From contig WOAB01000158.1 in assembly GCA_027886185.1 (NCBI GenBank), forward strand, positions 248,001 through 312,000: a stretch of 64,000 nt of DNA, given 5' to 3'. Both the position numbers and the translations under genes were made by a program. Positions 1 through 10,866 of this stretch are shown here, one piece after another. Every line of letters starts with the position of its first letter. Positions within the stretch are counted from its first letter, which is position 1. This DNA is from Rheum nobile. Taxonomy: Eukaryota > Streptophyta > Magnoliopsida > Caryophyllales > Polygonaceae. A model generated the notes under the pieces. The model saw only the letters and a list, made by a program, of their open reading frames with translations. It did no database searches and had not been told where the DNA came from.

Positions 1-404
1 TGGGAGAAATTATATTAGGAACTAACAAATAACATATATCTATCATGTATGAATGATAGAATTTGAGAGTATCATTCATTTTTTTCATAGAAAAAAGAAT
101 GTCAGATTTAACTATCTGTTACTAACATATAATTTAAGCAATTTATCAATAAAAATCCACTCTAATAGTATATATTGTCCTAAGATTTTCTTAATTATTG
201 TTAGTACTATAATAATCCATTTTATAATAAGGGAGGGTTATATATATTCAAAGTACATTTCATATAAAATAGCTTTAGTCGGTTATAAGAAATATTATAT
301 TTGACAATAACTATAGGAAAATATTGATTTGTTCAAATAACTTAATTATAATAATAATACTCGTTAATCGTTCTCACTCTGTCGCTTCACCGCAATCTAT
401 TAAT
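1..404. other. AT-rich flank, no gene seen
   Basis: This stretch is strongly AT-rich and has no reading frame resembling a known family. It lies beyond the truncated end of the copia element that follows. I see no terminal repeat or target duplication here. Confidence 0.5.
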
Positions 405-905
405 GTGCCCCCTCTTTCAAAAACTTTTGGTTCCACCACTGATCAGGCCCTGGGAGCCTACTTAAGACCATACAACGCCTTGTCAAGTATATAGACATGA
501 TTAGGTTGAGAAGCGTCTTCAAATCCAGAGGTTTGCTCCACATAGACTTCCTCCTTGAGAACTTTATTCAAGAAGGCAATCTTCACATCCATTTGCTGCA
601 ATTTGGAGCCATGAAAATCTGAGTATGCAATGAGTAATCAGATAGCTTCCAAACGAGCAACAAGAGTAAAGGTTTCGTCATAATCGATCCCTTCATGCTG
701 GTTATATCCCTTCACCACCATCCTTGCTTTGTACCTTGTGACTTTTCCCTGATCATCCAGCTTGTTCATGAACACCCACTTGGTTCATATCACAGTTCTG
801 TTCCCTAGATGAGGGACAAGCCTCCAAACCTTGTTCCTTTCGAACTGATGGAGTTCTTCCTGCATGGCACTTATCCAGTCCGGATCCTTCAATGCTTCAC
901 CTATA
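405..905 (-). pseudogene. Copia reverse transcriptase, N-terminal fragment
   Basis: The minus-strand translation shows hallmarks of the plant copia RT (RVT_2) start: a 'DPDWISAMQEEL' block, 'VWRLVP', '[20 protein letters not shown]' and, near the low end, 'LDKALYGLK' followed by 'APRA'. Stops interrupt it, for example just before the TKWVF-like segment and after ALYGLK. The catalytic YVDD region and all of RNase H are missing, so no active enzyme could be made. The fragment ends around position 405-420. Confidence 0.85.
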
Positions 906-952
906 GTTTTGGATTCTTGCAAAGAAAGAAAAGAATTGAAGGCACACAAATT

Positions 953-2127
953 TTACAGAGAAGAGCTAGTACAAGTTCCCTTTCGAAAGTCTGTAAGAAT
1001 TTGATCCACTGGATGAACCTTCTTTTGGTGGTAGTTTCTCACTTGTAGAGTAGTGAGATCAAAATCATCGGAGTTAGCGCCACCAGCACCTGTATAGTCT
1101 TCAACAGTCTCTTCAGCATTAGGACTTGGGCTTTGGTCCTCGGGAGGGATCTGAGAAGAATCAGACAGTTGAACATCATCACCAGACATGATAGCCCCGG
1201 CAGAGTCATGAGCCCTTGGAGTTGATGATTCGTCATGACTGTCACGACTAGGAGAAGGATAGTTGATATCATCATTGAGCATGTTTTCTATGACATTGCT
1301 TTCCACGAGATGCAAGTTGTCGTCATCAAGGAGACCAACATTTGAGGGAATACCAATCATTTGTTCATGCACAAGGTTACCAGCCATAACAGATTCATCA
1401 AAGACAACATGAATGCTTTCATTTACCTTCCTTCTCCTCTTGTTGAAAATTTTGTAGGCCTTGTTGTGGAGATAATATCCTACAAAGGTGCCTTTGTCAC
1501 TTCTCGGATCAAACTTTTCAAGAGAATCTTTCCCATTTTTGTAGACGAAGCATTTGCAACCATTAAGAGTCCGCAGATGTGAGACATTTGGCTTTCTTCC
1601 CCTTAAGAGTTCATAAGGAGTCTTATTTATAGCAGCGAGCGAATGGTTGACATGTTCAGCACATAACAAGCAACATTCAAAGCTTTAGCCCAAAAACTCT
1701 TTGGAAGACTACTAGCAATTAGCAAAGTGCGCGTCATGTCCTCCAGAGTCTTTTTCTTCCTTTCCACAACACCATTTTGTTGTGGAGTTCTGGGTGTTGA
1801 GAAGTTATGACTTATGCCATTGTTTTGTCACAAGGATAGAAACTGAGAATTCTCAAATTCTATCCCATGATCGGTACAAATGGAACCAAGAGACTGTCCA
1901 AGATTCTTATCAATGGATTTCAGCCATGTCTCAAACTCAGCGAACACTTCATCCTTCGAGGATAGAAAGAGGGTCCATGTATACCTGGAGAAATTATCAA
2001 CAATAACAAAGACATACATATTCCCTCCACGACTTTTTGTGCGCATAGGCCTACAAAGATCCATGTGGATTAGTTCCAAAGGACGAGTTGTGCTTACCTC
2101 TTTCTTGGATTTGAACGAAGATCTCAC
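953..2127 (-). pseudogene. Copia integrase core and C-terminal region
   Basis: At 1828-2127 the core contains 'LELIHMDLCRPM' (first catalytic Asp), 'FSRYTWTLFLSSKDEVF' and 'TDHGIEFEN' (second catalytic Asp). At 953-1669 the downstream part includes 'KTPYELLRGRKPNVSHLRT' and 'GTFVGYYLHNKAYKIFN', both typical of copia integrase C-termini, then a Ser/Asp-rich linker that leads into RT. The two segments are separated by stops or a frame change at about 1670-1827, where the catalytic Glu region should be. The enzyme would join element DNA to host DNA. This copy is broken. Confidence 0.9.
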
Positions 2128-2133
2128 CTATTT

Positions 2134-2481
2134 TCATTTGGTACAAGCATCACAAACTTCGATCTTAGGAAGACCGTTGACCAGTTCTTGCCGATGAAGT
2201 TTGGAAAGAAGTTGAAGACTTGCACGTCCAAACCGCTTGTGCCACAAGTCTGTTGTCATAGCAATGGACGACAGACACATGTCCTTCTCAGGGATGAAAG
2301 TAGGATAAACTTTGCAGGCGTTGTTTTCACAGATCCCTTTGAGCAAAAGTTTCCGTGTACTAATACACTCAACTTGACAATCATCAGTAGTAAAGATTAC
2401 CCTATTCTTCTTGTTTTGGCATAGCTGAGCAACACTAAAAAGATCGAACTTGAGGTTGTTCACAAGAGTCACATTATCCAC
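2134..2481 (-). pseudogene. Copia GAG-pre-integrase zinc-binding region
   Basis: The 115-residue open frame shows 'NLLSV'-like text as 'FDLFSVAQLCQ', then 'WHKRFGRASLQLLSKLHRQ' and a closing 'CDACTK'. Together these form the His-His-Cys-Cys zinc motif at the N-terminus of copia integrase. It lies directly upstream of the integrase core in the same orientation, as in intact elements. The protease and gag core expected upstream (2490-2690) are only weakly visible. Confidence 0.85.
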
Positions 2482-2687
2482 AATTATGTGACTAGAAAGC
2501 CTTACCTTACCAAGACCACAAACTTCTCCCTTACTCTTGCTTCCAAAGGTTATGGAACCTCCATAGGCTTATTGAAGTGAGGTGAACCAGCTTTCGTTCC
2601 CTGTCAAATGACTTGAGCATGCACTATCGAAGTACCAGGAAACTTTCCTCACTTCATCTTGTATTGAAAAGATTAGTTCTTACGAAC

Positions 2688-2840
2688 CTAGACAAGCTTA
2701 GGCTTTCTGGGTTTGGGAGCAACATATTTGATCTTAGCAGGTTTTTCATTGACTTTTTCTCTAGCAATACGATCAATCTCCTCATTGTGTCCTTTCAAAA
2801 GACACTCTTGTTTGTAGTGACCATCATCACCACAGTATGA
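2688..2840 (-). pseudogene. Copia gag zinc knuckle, cut by insertion
   Basis: The peptide 'YCGDDGHYKQEC' is a retroviral-type CCHC zinc knuckle of copia gag, except that its first Cys is lost. The codons before 'SYCG' derive from the end of the inserted LTR (minus-strand text ending GTTCGCATCA). The knuckle was therefore interrupted exactly at the insertion point, 2837/2838. Downstream a Lys/Pro-rich tail follows to the stop near 2688. Confidence 0.8.
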
Positions 2841-3679
2841 TGCGAACAACCCCTGAAGTGTTGTCTGCAACGCAAGATCTTGGATTCCTCAAGCTTGGAT
2901 TCGATTCTTCTCTTCTGTAGCCAACGTGATGGCTTTCCTAGGGCTAAAGAGTTAGCCTTCAAACTCGTTCAATGTGATGAACGAAAGGGATCAACGTGAT
3001 GATCGACAATTGCTCGAAGCGACGAGCTACGGGATAAACGATCTGGGGATCGAGATTTGACGTTAGAATTCAAGGGAAGAAGCGTACTAAACTTTACTAC
3101 TCAAATTCAACGTAAAAGAATATAAACTAGGGTTTCAAGTCTTAAATAGTGCCAAAAGAAATACCATAAAATAATAATAAAAATTGTTCAGCAAAACGAC
3201 GAAGATTGAATTCGCTGGCGCGGACCGAAAGTGGAAAAGCGGCGGTCGCCGTAATTAAACGGCGGTCGCTGCCATTTTCCGTAGGCAACTTCCTTGCGGA
3301 GTCTAAAACGGCGGTCGCCGTAAGGTTGGCGGCGGTCGCCTCCATTTGCCGTAGGCAAATTTTCGGAGTCTTCAAAATGGCGGTTTTTACCATCTTCTTG
3401 TTGGAATCTTGGTTCGACGTAAACTATGAAGTTGTAGATCTTTGAATCAGCTTTCCAACGCATCTTGAATCATCACGAGATCAATTTTCTAGCCATAGTT
3501 ATGGCCGTTGTACCGAAAACTGTCCAGAACCAAATCGACAATAACTATTCCGAACTTGCACAAGACTTCACCATTTGCTTGAGCCTCTTCCTTGGAGGCC
3601 TTTGATCAGTCTCTTCGTCCTTTGCCGTCATCGAGGGGATCATGGAGCTATCAACCCCTGAAGTGTTGTTTGCAACGCA
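2838..3679 (-). repeat. LTR, left copy (3' LTR of the minus element)
   Basis: On the plus strand it runs from TGATGCGAAC to AACGCA, so it begins TG and ends CA on either strand. A ~25-bp text (CCCCTGAAGTGTTGTYTGCA, then ACGCA) is present at both ends of the LTR itself (about 2850 and 3655). Four GGCGGTCGC motifs lie at 3241-3339. Its partner is 4332-5173 and the two differ only by scattered substitutions, which points to a fairly recent origin. Confidence 0.88.
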
Positions 3680-3694
3680 ACCCGTCCTTTTTAA
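3680..3694 (-). promoter_or_regulatory. Polypurine tract
   Basis: The minus strand reads TAAAAAGGACGGGT immediately before the LTR start TGCGTTGC. The position and purine content fit the plus-strand primer. The same text sits beside the right LTR at 5174-5188. Confidence 0.7.
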
Positions 3695-4166
3695 TGAGAG
3701 TTGCATAGAGACATGAAAGAAGAGAAGATGGAGTATGACCGTATGGTGCGTTCTCTGCCCTTGTTTTTGTTTTTCATTTTCTGGGCTTCCGTCTTCCCAA
3801 ACCTTTTTTTTTGTTTGATGGAAGGTGAGAATAGTATGTTTGTTTTCGCCTGCTTTTTTTTTTGTACGGTCAAACCTTTTTTTGTGTTTTTGATTTGATG
3901 GTGAATCAAATGAGAAAGAACCACACAAGCAAGTGTAGGAAAAGAAAGAAGAGACAAGCAATTAGTAGGGAATAAAATCTAACAACTAATCTAGCAATTA
4001 AACCAAAGATGAAGCAAGACTTGATCAACAAGAAACAAGGAAATCCAATATGCAATTAAGGAAACAAGACTTGCTAAAGGAAAGGGATTAGGGCTATCGG
4101 AAAAGTAACCAAAACCTAATGGGAAATTAGGGTTCAGCCGTGAGAGGTGAGAGAGGGCGGCGGACG

Positions 4167-4230
4167 GTGGTGGTGGTGGTGGTGGACGGTGGTGGTGGCG
4201 GTGATTCCGGTGGTGGTGGTGATTCAGGCA
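4167..4230. repeat. (GGT)n microsatellite in internal region
   Basis: Runs of GGT/GGTGGTGGT with a few interruptions. The counterpart in the second internal copy (about 5660-5730) has a different number of repeats, so the tract has changed length since duplication. Confidence 0.85.
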
Positions 4231-4315
4231 ATTGGAGAGAAAAAAAAATCTAGGGTTTACAAGCGGAAAATTGCAAGAATCACAATAAGAGAGAAGAATA
4301 AACTTAGCTTGGAAA

Positions 4316-4329
4316 TGGCTCTGATGCCA
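4316..4329 (-). promoter_or_regulatory. Primer binding site, initiator-Met tRNA
   Basis: The minus strand reads TGGCATCAGAGCCA two bases after the LTR end ...CATCA. Plant elements primed by initiator tRNA-Met use TGGTATCAGAGC, so there is one mismatch. It marks the start of minus-strand DNA synthesis. Confidence 0.85.
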
Positions 4330-4331
4330 GT

Positions 4332-5173
4332 TGATGCGAACAACCCCTGAAGTGTTGTCTGGAACGCAGGATCTTGGATTCCTCAAGCTTGGATTCGATT
4401 CTTCTCTTCTGTTGCCAACGTGATGGCTTTCCTAGGGCTAAAGAGTTAGCCTTCAAACTCGTTCAACGTGATGAACGAAAGGGATCAATGTGATGATCAA
4501 CAATTGCTCAAAGCGACGAGCTAGGGGATAAATGATCCGGGGATCGAGATTTGACGTTAGAATTCAAGGGAAGGAGAGTACTCAACTTTACTACTCAAAT
4601 TCAATGTAAAAGAATACAAACTATGGTTTCAAGTCTTAAATAGTGCCAAAAGAAATAACATAAAATAATAATAAAAATTGTTCAGCAAAACGACGAAGAT
4701 TGAATTCGCTGGCACGGACCGAAAGTGGAAAAGCGACGGTCGCCGTAATTAAACGGCGGTCGTTGTCATTTGCCGTAGGCAACTTCCTTGCGGAGTCTAA
4801 AACGGCGGTCGCCGTAAGGTTGGCGGCGGTCGCCGCCATTTGTCGTAGGCAAATTTCCGGAGTCTTCAAAACAGCGGTTTTGACCATCTTCTTGTTGGAA
4901 TCTTGATTCTACGTAAACTACGAAGTTGTAGATCTTTGAATCAGTTTTCCAACGCATCTTGAATCATCACGAGATCAATTTTCTAGCCATAGTTATGGCC
5001 ATTGTACCGAAGACTGTCCAGAACCAAATCGACAATAACTATTCCGAACTTGCACAAGACTTCACCCTTTGCTTGAGCCTCTTCCTTGGAGGCCTTTGAT
5101 CAGTCTCTTCGTCCTTTGCCGTCATCGAGAGGATCATGGAGCTATCAACCCCTGAAGTGTTGTCTGCAACGCA
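4332..5173 (-). repeat. LTR, right copy (5' LTR of the minus element)
   Basis: This 842-bp copy matches 2838-3679 from end to end. It is followed at low coordinates (minus strand downstream) by the two-base spacer and the tRNA primer site, the normal arrangement for a 5' LTR. The same terminal direct repeat text is found at about 4345 and 5151. Confidence 0.88.
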
Positions 5174-5776
5174 ACCCGTCCTTTTTAATGAGAGTTGCAT
5201 AGAGACATGAAAGAAGAGAAGATGGAGTATGACCGTATGGTGCGTTCTCTGCCCTTGTTTTTGTTTTTGATTTTCTGGGCTTCCGTCTTCCCAAACCTTT
5301 TTTTTTTGTTTGATGGAAGGTGAGAATAGTATGTTTGTTTTCGCCTGCTTTTTTTTTTGTACGGTCAAACCTTTTTTTGTGTTTTTGATTTGATGGTGAA
5401 TCAAATGAGAAAGAACCACACAAGCAAGTGCAGGAAAAGAAAGAAGAGACAAGCAACTAGTAGGGAATAAAATCTAACAACTAATCTAGCAATTAAACCA
5501 AAGATGAAGCAAGACTTGATCAACAAGAAACAAGGAAATCCAATATGCAATTAAGGAAACAAGACTTGCTAGAGGAAAGGGATTAGGGCTGTAGGAAAAG
5601 TAACCAAAACCTAATGGGAAATTAGGGTTCAGCCGTGAGAGGTGAGTGAGGGTGGCAGACGGTGGTGGTGGTGGTGGACGGTGGTGGTGGAGGTGATTCC
5701 GGTGGTGGTGGGTGGTGGTGGTGATTCAGGCAATTGGAGAGGGAAAAAAAATTCTAGGGTTTGCAAGCGGAAAATT

Positions 5777-6053
5777 GCTTGCCATTTGAGACTCTCAAAA
5801 GGTCCAAATTAGATGGATATTACTTGCCATTCTTGGTTTGACCGAACATCAGCTCCAAGCCCACGCATGCAACATCTCTTCCAATTTCGAATTGGATTCC
5901 GGGTGACCTCCATCTTTATAGCACAACCACATGAATTTGGAGATGTGTGTCTTCTGCAAAACTCATTTTCACTTATAACTAGAAATCGAAGCCCATGTGA
6001 ATGTGTATATGTTGTCGCGGTTTAAATATGAATTTGTAATATATGGATTGTTG
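5777..6053. other. Unassigned junction DNA
   Basis: About 280 bp lie between the truncated short LTR element and the truncated gypsy frame. I recognise no family and see no terminal repeats. It may be what remains of host DNA or of the gypsy 3' part. Confidence 0.4.
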
Positions 6054-8639
6054 TTACAGTATGGTTAGTGCAGGGGGGCAAGTGCCCAAATTAGAGGGAA
6101 TAGACTCTCCTATGTCATCGAGTAAGACATCATACTCATGCAACTTAAAAGGTTCAGCAATAGCAGACAGTTCAACTATGGTCTCCACTACACTAGGCTT
6201 AACATTTTCCTGAATAGGATTATTAATATCACTAATGCAGCGAAGGGGAGGCAATTCAATGGAGTTGGCCTTATGAATATTATGCTCAAAAATTATTCCA
6301 TCAAATTCCATAGTCAAAGTTCCACTATCTACATCAATCTTTGTCATGGCTGTTTTCATAAAAGGTCGACCTAACATAACAGGAGCAACCTGCTCATCAT
6401 AGTCCATATCCATAACAAAGAAATCAGCAGGGAAAATCAAAGGACCTATCTTAACAAGAACATCCTCCACAATACCCTTAGGAGACACACAAGAACCATC
6501 AGCAAGTTGTATCACAATATTGGTATCATGCAAGGGTCCGACTCCTAAATCCTCAATCAATGAATAAGGCAAAACATTAATAGAGACACCCAAGTCTAGC
6601 AAGGCTTTCCCAAATCGGTGCTCACCTACAGCAATAGGAATAGTAAACATACCTGGATCCTTTCACTTCTCAGGCATACGCCTTTGAAATACCGCTGAGA
6701 CATGTTCACCAACCGGAACCTTCTTCTGGACCTTCAGCTTTTGTGTCCTCTTGACGGTGCACAGCTCCTTCAAAAACTTGGTGTATCGAGGGATAGCCTT
6801 AATAAGCTTGAGAAGATGAATATTCACCTCACAGTTTCGGAACGTCTCGAAAAGATCACTGTCGTCGCCGACCCTTCCAGCCTTTAGCGCCTCGGGAAAA
6901 GGTGCTGGTTGCTTCTCGGAACCAAGAGGGGAAAAAAATGGACGAACATAATCATCAACACAGATCTCTTCTATAGAGCAAGGATTTTGGAGGCCGGGTC
7001 GCGGTAGGCTCACCGCGGGGCGGTGGTTATGGCCGTGGGGCGGTGAGGTCGCGGTGGGATTACTGAGACTTGCCGTCGGGTCGCGGTTAGTGTCGCCGCG
7101 GGGCGGTGGCCGGAATCCTTCTTTCCTGGCCTTAGCCTCAACTTGTTGTCGGGTCACGGTGGACTCCACCGCGGGGCGGTCACCAATATTCGTCTTCTCA
7201 GACTCGCTCTCCTCTTCAGCAATAGGAGGAACGACCAGCTTCTTTCCACTTCTGAGGGTGATGGCACTCACATTCTCCCTTGGATTCACTGTAGTCTGAG
7301 AGGGTAGGGAGTTAGATGTCCTCTGGTCAATCTTGGTTACAACATCAGCCAGTTGGCCAATCTGCCTCTCCATATTCTTTATGCTTGACTCAGTAGCCTG
7401 AACATGAGTGGCGAAATGCTGAGTCAGAGTCTTTAGCATCTCTTCAGTAGTAGCACCAGAGGTTTGGCCTTGAGGCCTCTGTTGGTATGGGACTCTCTGC
7501 TGGTATTGCTATTGTGCTGGCTGTTGACCACCTTGGGGGTCGCTCCACCTGAAACCCGGTTGGTCTTGCCCTCTCGGATTATAGTTGGGTTGTCCACCAA
7601 ATTGCGGTCTAGGGGGTTTGTAACCTCCTACAGCATTAACTTCAGCAGTACCTTCCTCCTGCAGCTGAGGACAAGTATCGATAGGGTGGAATTGATCACA
7701 GCAAATTCCACATGCCTTGACTTGTTGAGGAGTGTTTTGGTTCGCCATTCTCTTCACCATCTCCTTTAACTCAGCTAACTCGTTCAGCACTGGGCTCGGT
7801 CCTACAAGAGTCACAACATTGACTGCCTTTCTCTGATATGTCTTTCCAAAGCTCCTGGTACTCTCACTCATCTCCTGAAATCTCTCCATGGATGCATCCG
7901 GTGTCAGATTCAGAATGCTTCCACCGCATGCAACGTCAACCATCCTTCTTTCCTGATCTAGCAGACCATTATGCAAGTAGAGAACAAGATCCTGCTTGGC
8001 GTATCCGTGGAACGGGCAGCTAGAGCAAAGCCTCTTGTACCTCTCAAGATAGTCATATAGCGTCTCATCACCAGCCTGCTCAATGTTAGCATTTGCCTTT
8101 TTCAAAGCATTCGCTTTCTTCGTTGGGAAGTACTTGTCAAGAAACGCCTTGTGCAGTTTAGTCCAGGTATCTATAGTCCCTGGTGGCAAGTGATAATATC
8201 AGTTGTTAGCAGAGTCTAGCAACGAAAATCCAAAGGCTCTCATCTTGATTTGATCCTCCGTCACATTCCTTGGCTTCATAGTCATGCAGACATTATGGAA
8301 TTTACCCAGATGAGATATCGGGTCCTCTCCACTCAAACCATGGAATTTCGGGAGATAAGCAACAACTCCAGACTTCAGCTCAAAGTTCACCCCTTCGCCA
8401 AGCGTAGGGATGATGACAGCCAAGGGTTGTGCCCCGATGTTCGGTTCAGTCAGCTCTCTCAGAGTTCCGGCCATTGCAACAGTAGGGATGTCAACTGTTT
8501 CAACGGTCTCAACCTCGGCTTCTTCTTCTTGATCGCGTAGGTTCGCACGGAACGATCTGTCGATTTCTGGATCAAAAGCAGCTAGAGGAGAGTCAGTAGA
8601 ATGAGTGTCGACCATAAGATAGGTCTCCACCAAAGTCAA
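6054..8639 (-). pseudogene. Gypsy gag-protease frame with in-frame stops
   Basis: One continuous minus-strand frame of about 860 codons is interrupted by only three stops, near 8190, 7506 and 6660. Pieces in order: gag N-terminus with 'FHGLSGEDPISHLGKFHNVC'; a Retrotrans_gag core with 'DTWTKLHKAFLDKYFP', 'ERYKRLCSSCPFHGY' and 'RRMVDVACGG'; a Cys/His cluster 'CGICCDQFHPIDTCPQL'; a basic, repeat-rich region carrying the CCGC/GCGG motif; then an aspartic protease with 'LLDLGVSINVLPYS' (active-site Asp) and 'MLGRPFMKTA'. Gag would form particles and protease would mature them. At the stop near 8190 the aligned position in the relative is Trp. Confidence 0.85.
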
Positions 8640-8669
8640 TCACAAAAATGCACAACAAAACAGAAATCT

Positions 8670-8687
8670 TCCCCGGCAACGGCGCCA
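8670..8687 (-). promoter_or_regulatory. Primer binding site, tRNA-Asp
   Basis: The minus strand reads TGGCGCCGTTGCCGGGGA, the usual Asp-tRNA primer site of plant Athila/Tat-type gypsy elements. It lies four bases beyond the LTR edge at 8692. Confidence 0.9.
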
Positions 8688-9084
8688 AATTTGACGCGGC
8701 CGAAATATGCAATGCAAATATCGTTGAATGGCCTAGTCAAAGTAAATGTCCTAACAGACCTACTAAATGGATGTATAGTAAGCAAGTAAGGGTCGAACCC
8801 ACAGGGAAGATCCGATGAAGTATGCAATTATGATTGACAAGTGACAAGGAAGGGGGGTTTTAGTTATCAAGGAGAATAAAGCAAACAAGTTTGATTGAGT
8901 TGAGAATATGATTGGGGAAAAGAGTTCCACTAGAACGAGATCCACAATACAGAGATATAATTTGATCACTGAAATCTATTCAATCCAAGTTCTTTCACTA
9001 TTCTTATGGTTGTTCCCACCCTGATCTTAAGTACTACCAATTCTCACAGTTGTTGATAGACTCACTAGTGGAAAAAACACTTTT

Positions 9085-9475
9085 TAAGGCTCCCTTTTAG
9101 AGGCGTACATATTTCAAAACGCTTCAACAACGACCTACGCAATCAGTTTTTCAGGTTTTTGAGGCGGATAATTATTTTATACGCCTCAAAAAAATCTATT
9201 GAGGCGGGAAAATAATTATACGCCTCAAAAAGTTTCCGAAAAAATATTCCCGCTAAAGTATTAGAGGCGGGCCAAATATAGGCCCGCCTCTAATGGTACA
9301 TAATTGAGGCGGGCGAAAATGCCCGCCTCTATTAACTTTTGTTGAGGCAGGCATATTATAGCCCGCCTCAACAAATGTATGCAATAGAGGCGGGCATAAA
9401 GAGGCCCGCCTCTATTGCCTCATTACATTCAGCTTATAGAGGCGGGCATATTAGGCCCGCCTCTATAAGTCTACC
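9085..9475. repeat. CACTA subterminal GAGGCGGGC array, left
   Basis: About a dozen copies of GAGGCG/GAGGCGGGC or the complement occur, many arranged as inverted pairs around a short AT spacer. The repeats are CpG-rich in an otherwise AT-rich setting. In known CACTA elements such repeats are bound by the element's TNPA-like protein; that role is inferred here. Confidence 0.85.
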
Positions 9476-9782
9476 CTAATTAAATTAAAAACATTCAGCT
9501 CCGCGCGCGCCTTCGTTCATATCTTCGTATCGTCGTCTTCGTCGAGCTCCGACTTCCTCTCCTTTCGCCGAGCACTCGGTTTCACCAGAGTTCCGACTTC
9601 CTCACCCGATTCCGCTGGCCGGTAAGCACATCTAACACCCTATTTTACTTTAATTTCATCAAACACATTTACAATTTTATTTAGGTTCATACCGAATTGG
9701 AGAAGTAATTGGAGAAGTAAAATCATAAGTACTGAAGCTTGTACGGATTTGGAGAAGTAAAATACGAGCAAATCCTAATGTA

Positions 9783-10290
9783 CTGATTTCGAATTTGTGT
9801 ATTTTGTGTTTAAAGCTTGTACGAATTTGTGTATTTTTGTGTGTAAAGCTCGTGCATTGAAGGTGTTTGATGAAATGCCCCTATGAATATGCGTTTCTCT
9901 AATAGGCGGGCCTAATACTGATTTCGAATTTGTGTATTTTGTGTTTAAAGCTTGTACGAATTTGTGTATTTTTGTGTTTAAAGCTCGTGCATTGAAGGCA
10001 ATGAGGATGTAATATACTAGAGGATCACATTTTTACAGTTTATTTAATTGGGGTAATTACATTCTGCAGGTTGATAGAGGCATTGTCTTGAAGGATCGAT
10101 ATTGGGTCAAGGTAATACTTCTACCCTAATTCCTTAGGCCCTTGGCGGGATAGAATTCATAATTTAGGCCCTTGGCGGGATAGTTGAGTTTGTATTTTTT
10201 CTTGCTTAGTTGCGTATTATTATCTATTTAGGCCCTTGGCGGGATAGAATTCATAATTTAGGCCCTTGGCGGGATAGTTATTAGAAATGA
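9783..10290. repeat. Internal short duplications in CACTA 1
   Basis: Two kinds are visible. A ~60-bp unit containing 'tttcgaatttgtgtatttt' and 'aaagcttgtacgaatttg' occurs near 9786 and 9922. A 'taggcccttggcgggatag' unit, often followed by 'aattcataattt', occurs several times at 10134-10280 and again at 10690-10750 together with the same 'ttattagaaatgatattaaa' tail. The second block indicates a segmental duplication inside the element. Confidence 0.75.
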
Positions 10291-10326
10291 TATTAAATCT
10301 TCCTTGTTTTGCATTTATTACTAGAA

Positions 10327-10560
10327 ATGAGTCGTCCTTGGATGTACGGTGATCATACTATGACACAATACTTGAGTGGGGTTGAGGAGTTCATTAGATG
10401 TGCTTTAGCACACCAACGGAGTACGAAAGCCAAAAAAATCTATTGTCCATGCCGTGATTGTAAGAATATAAGGCGGTTAGATGATATTGATGAGATTGAG
10501 GATCATTTATTTCGTCGTGGTTTCAAACAAGATTACCATGTTTGGTTTTGCTCATCTATA
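10327..10560 (+). pseudogene. CACTA transposase-associated domain fragment
   Basis: Starting at the ATG just after a 'ttattactag' acceptor-like site, the frame reads 'MSRPWMYGD', then 'EEFIRCALAH', 'IYCPCRDCKN', 'EIEDHLFRRGF' and 'YHVWF'. This is the Cys-rich transposase-associated domain (Pfam Transpos_assoc) that begins TNP2-type CACTA transposases. The following catalytic part is absent; the frame runs into unrelated sequence after YHVWF. It is the remnant of the autonomous element's first exon. Confidence 0.82.
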
Positions 10561-10866
10561 ATTCTAATATATATAGGACTATACTACTCCACGCCCAACA
10601 AAGAAGTCCAAGTCATTTCTCTCTAAAAAGGTGGATGACAGCGGCAAAAATACAAAGGTAAGTCATTTCTCTCTAAAAAGGTGGATAGAATTCATAATTT
10701 AGGCCCTTGGCGGGATAGAATTCATAATTTAGGCCCTTGGCGGGATAGTTATTAGAAATGATATTAAATCTTCCTTGTTTGTGCTCAATAATACAAATGT
10801 TACTTCATTATTATTGTTTGGAAATTTCATGTCAAAATAACTCTTAAGTCTCAGTCCAACAAAGAG

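Larger units (their letters stand above)
405..2837 (-). mobile_element. Decayed Ty1/copia retrotransposon, internal part
   Basis: On the minus strand, from high to low coordinates, the order is gag zinc knuckle, GAG-pre-integrase zinc region, integrase core, integrase C-terminal region and the first part of reverse transcriptase. Integrase before RT defines the copia order. In-frame stops and frame changes separate the blocks. No LTR of this element is present: the low end stops inside RT around 405, and the gag end is cut at 2837 by a different LTR element. It is an old dead copy. Confidence 0.9.
2838..5776 (-). mobile_element. Short non-autonomous LTR element in tandem form
   Basis: Two nearly identical 842-bp LTRs (2838-3679 and 4332-5173) flank a 652-bp internal region (3680-4331). 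A second internal region follows the second LTR and stops at about 5776, giving LTR-internal-LTR-partial internal. The primer site (4316-4329) and polypurine tract (3680-3694) fix the minus orientation. No gag, protease or RT motif is visible, so it needs another element's proteins. The whole sits inside the gag zinc knuckle of the copia relic. The expected partner target duplication is lost because the outer end is truncated. Confidence 0.85.
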
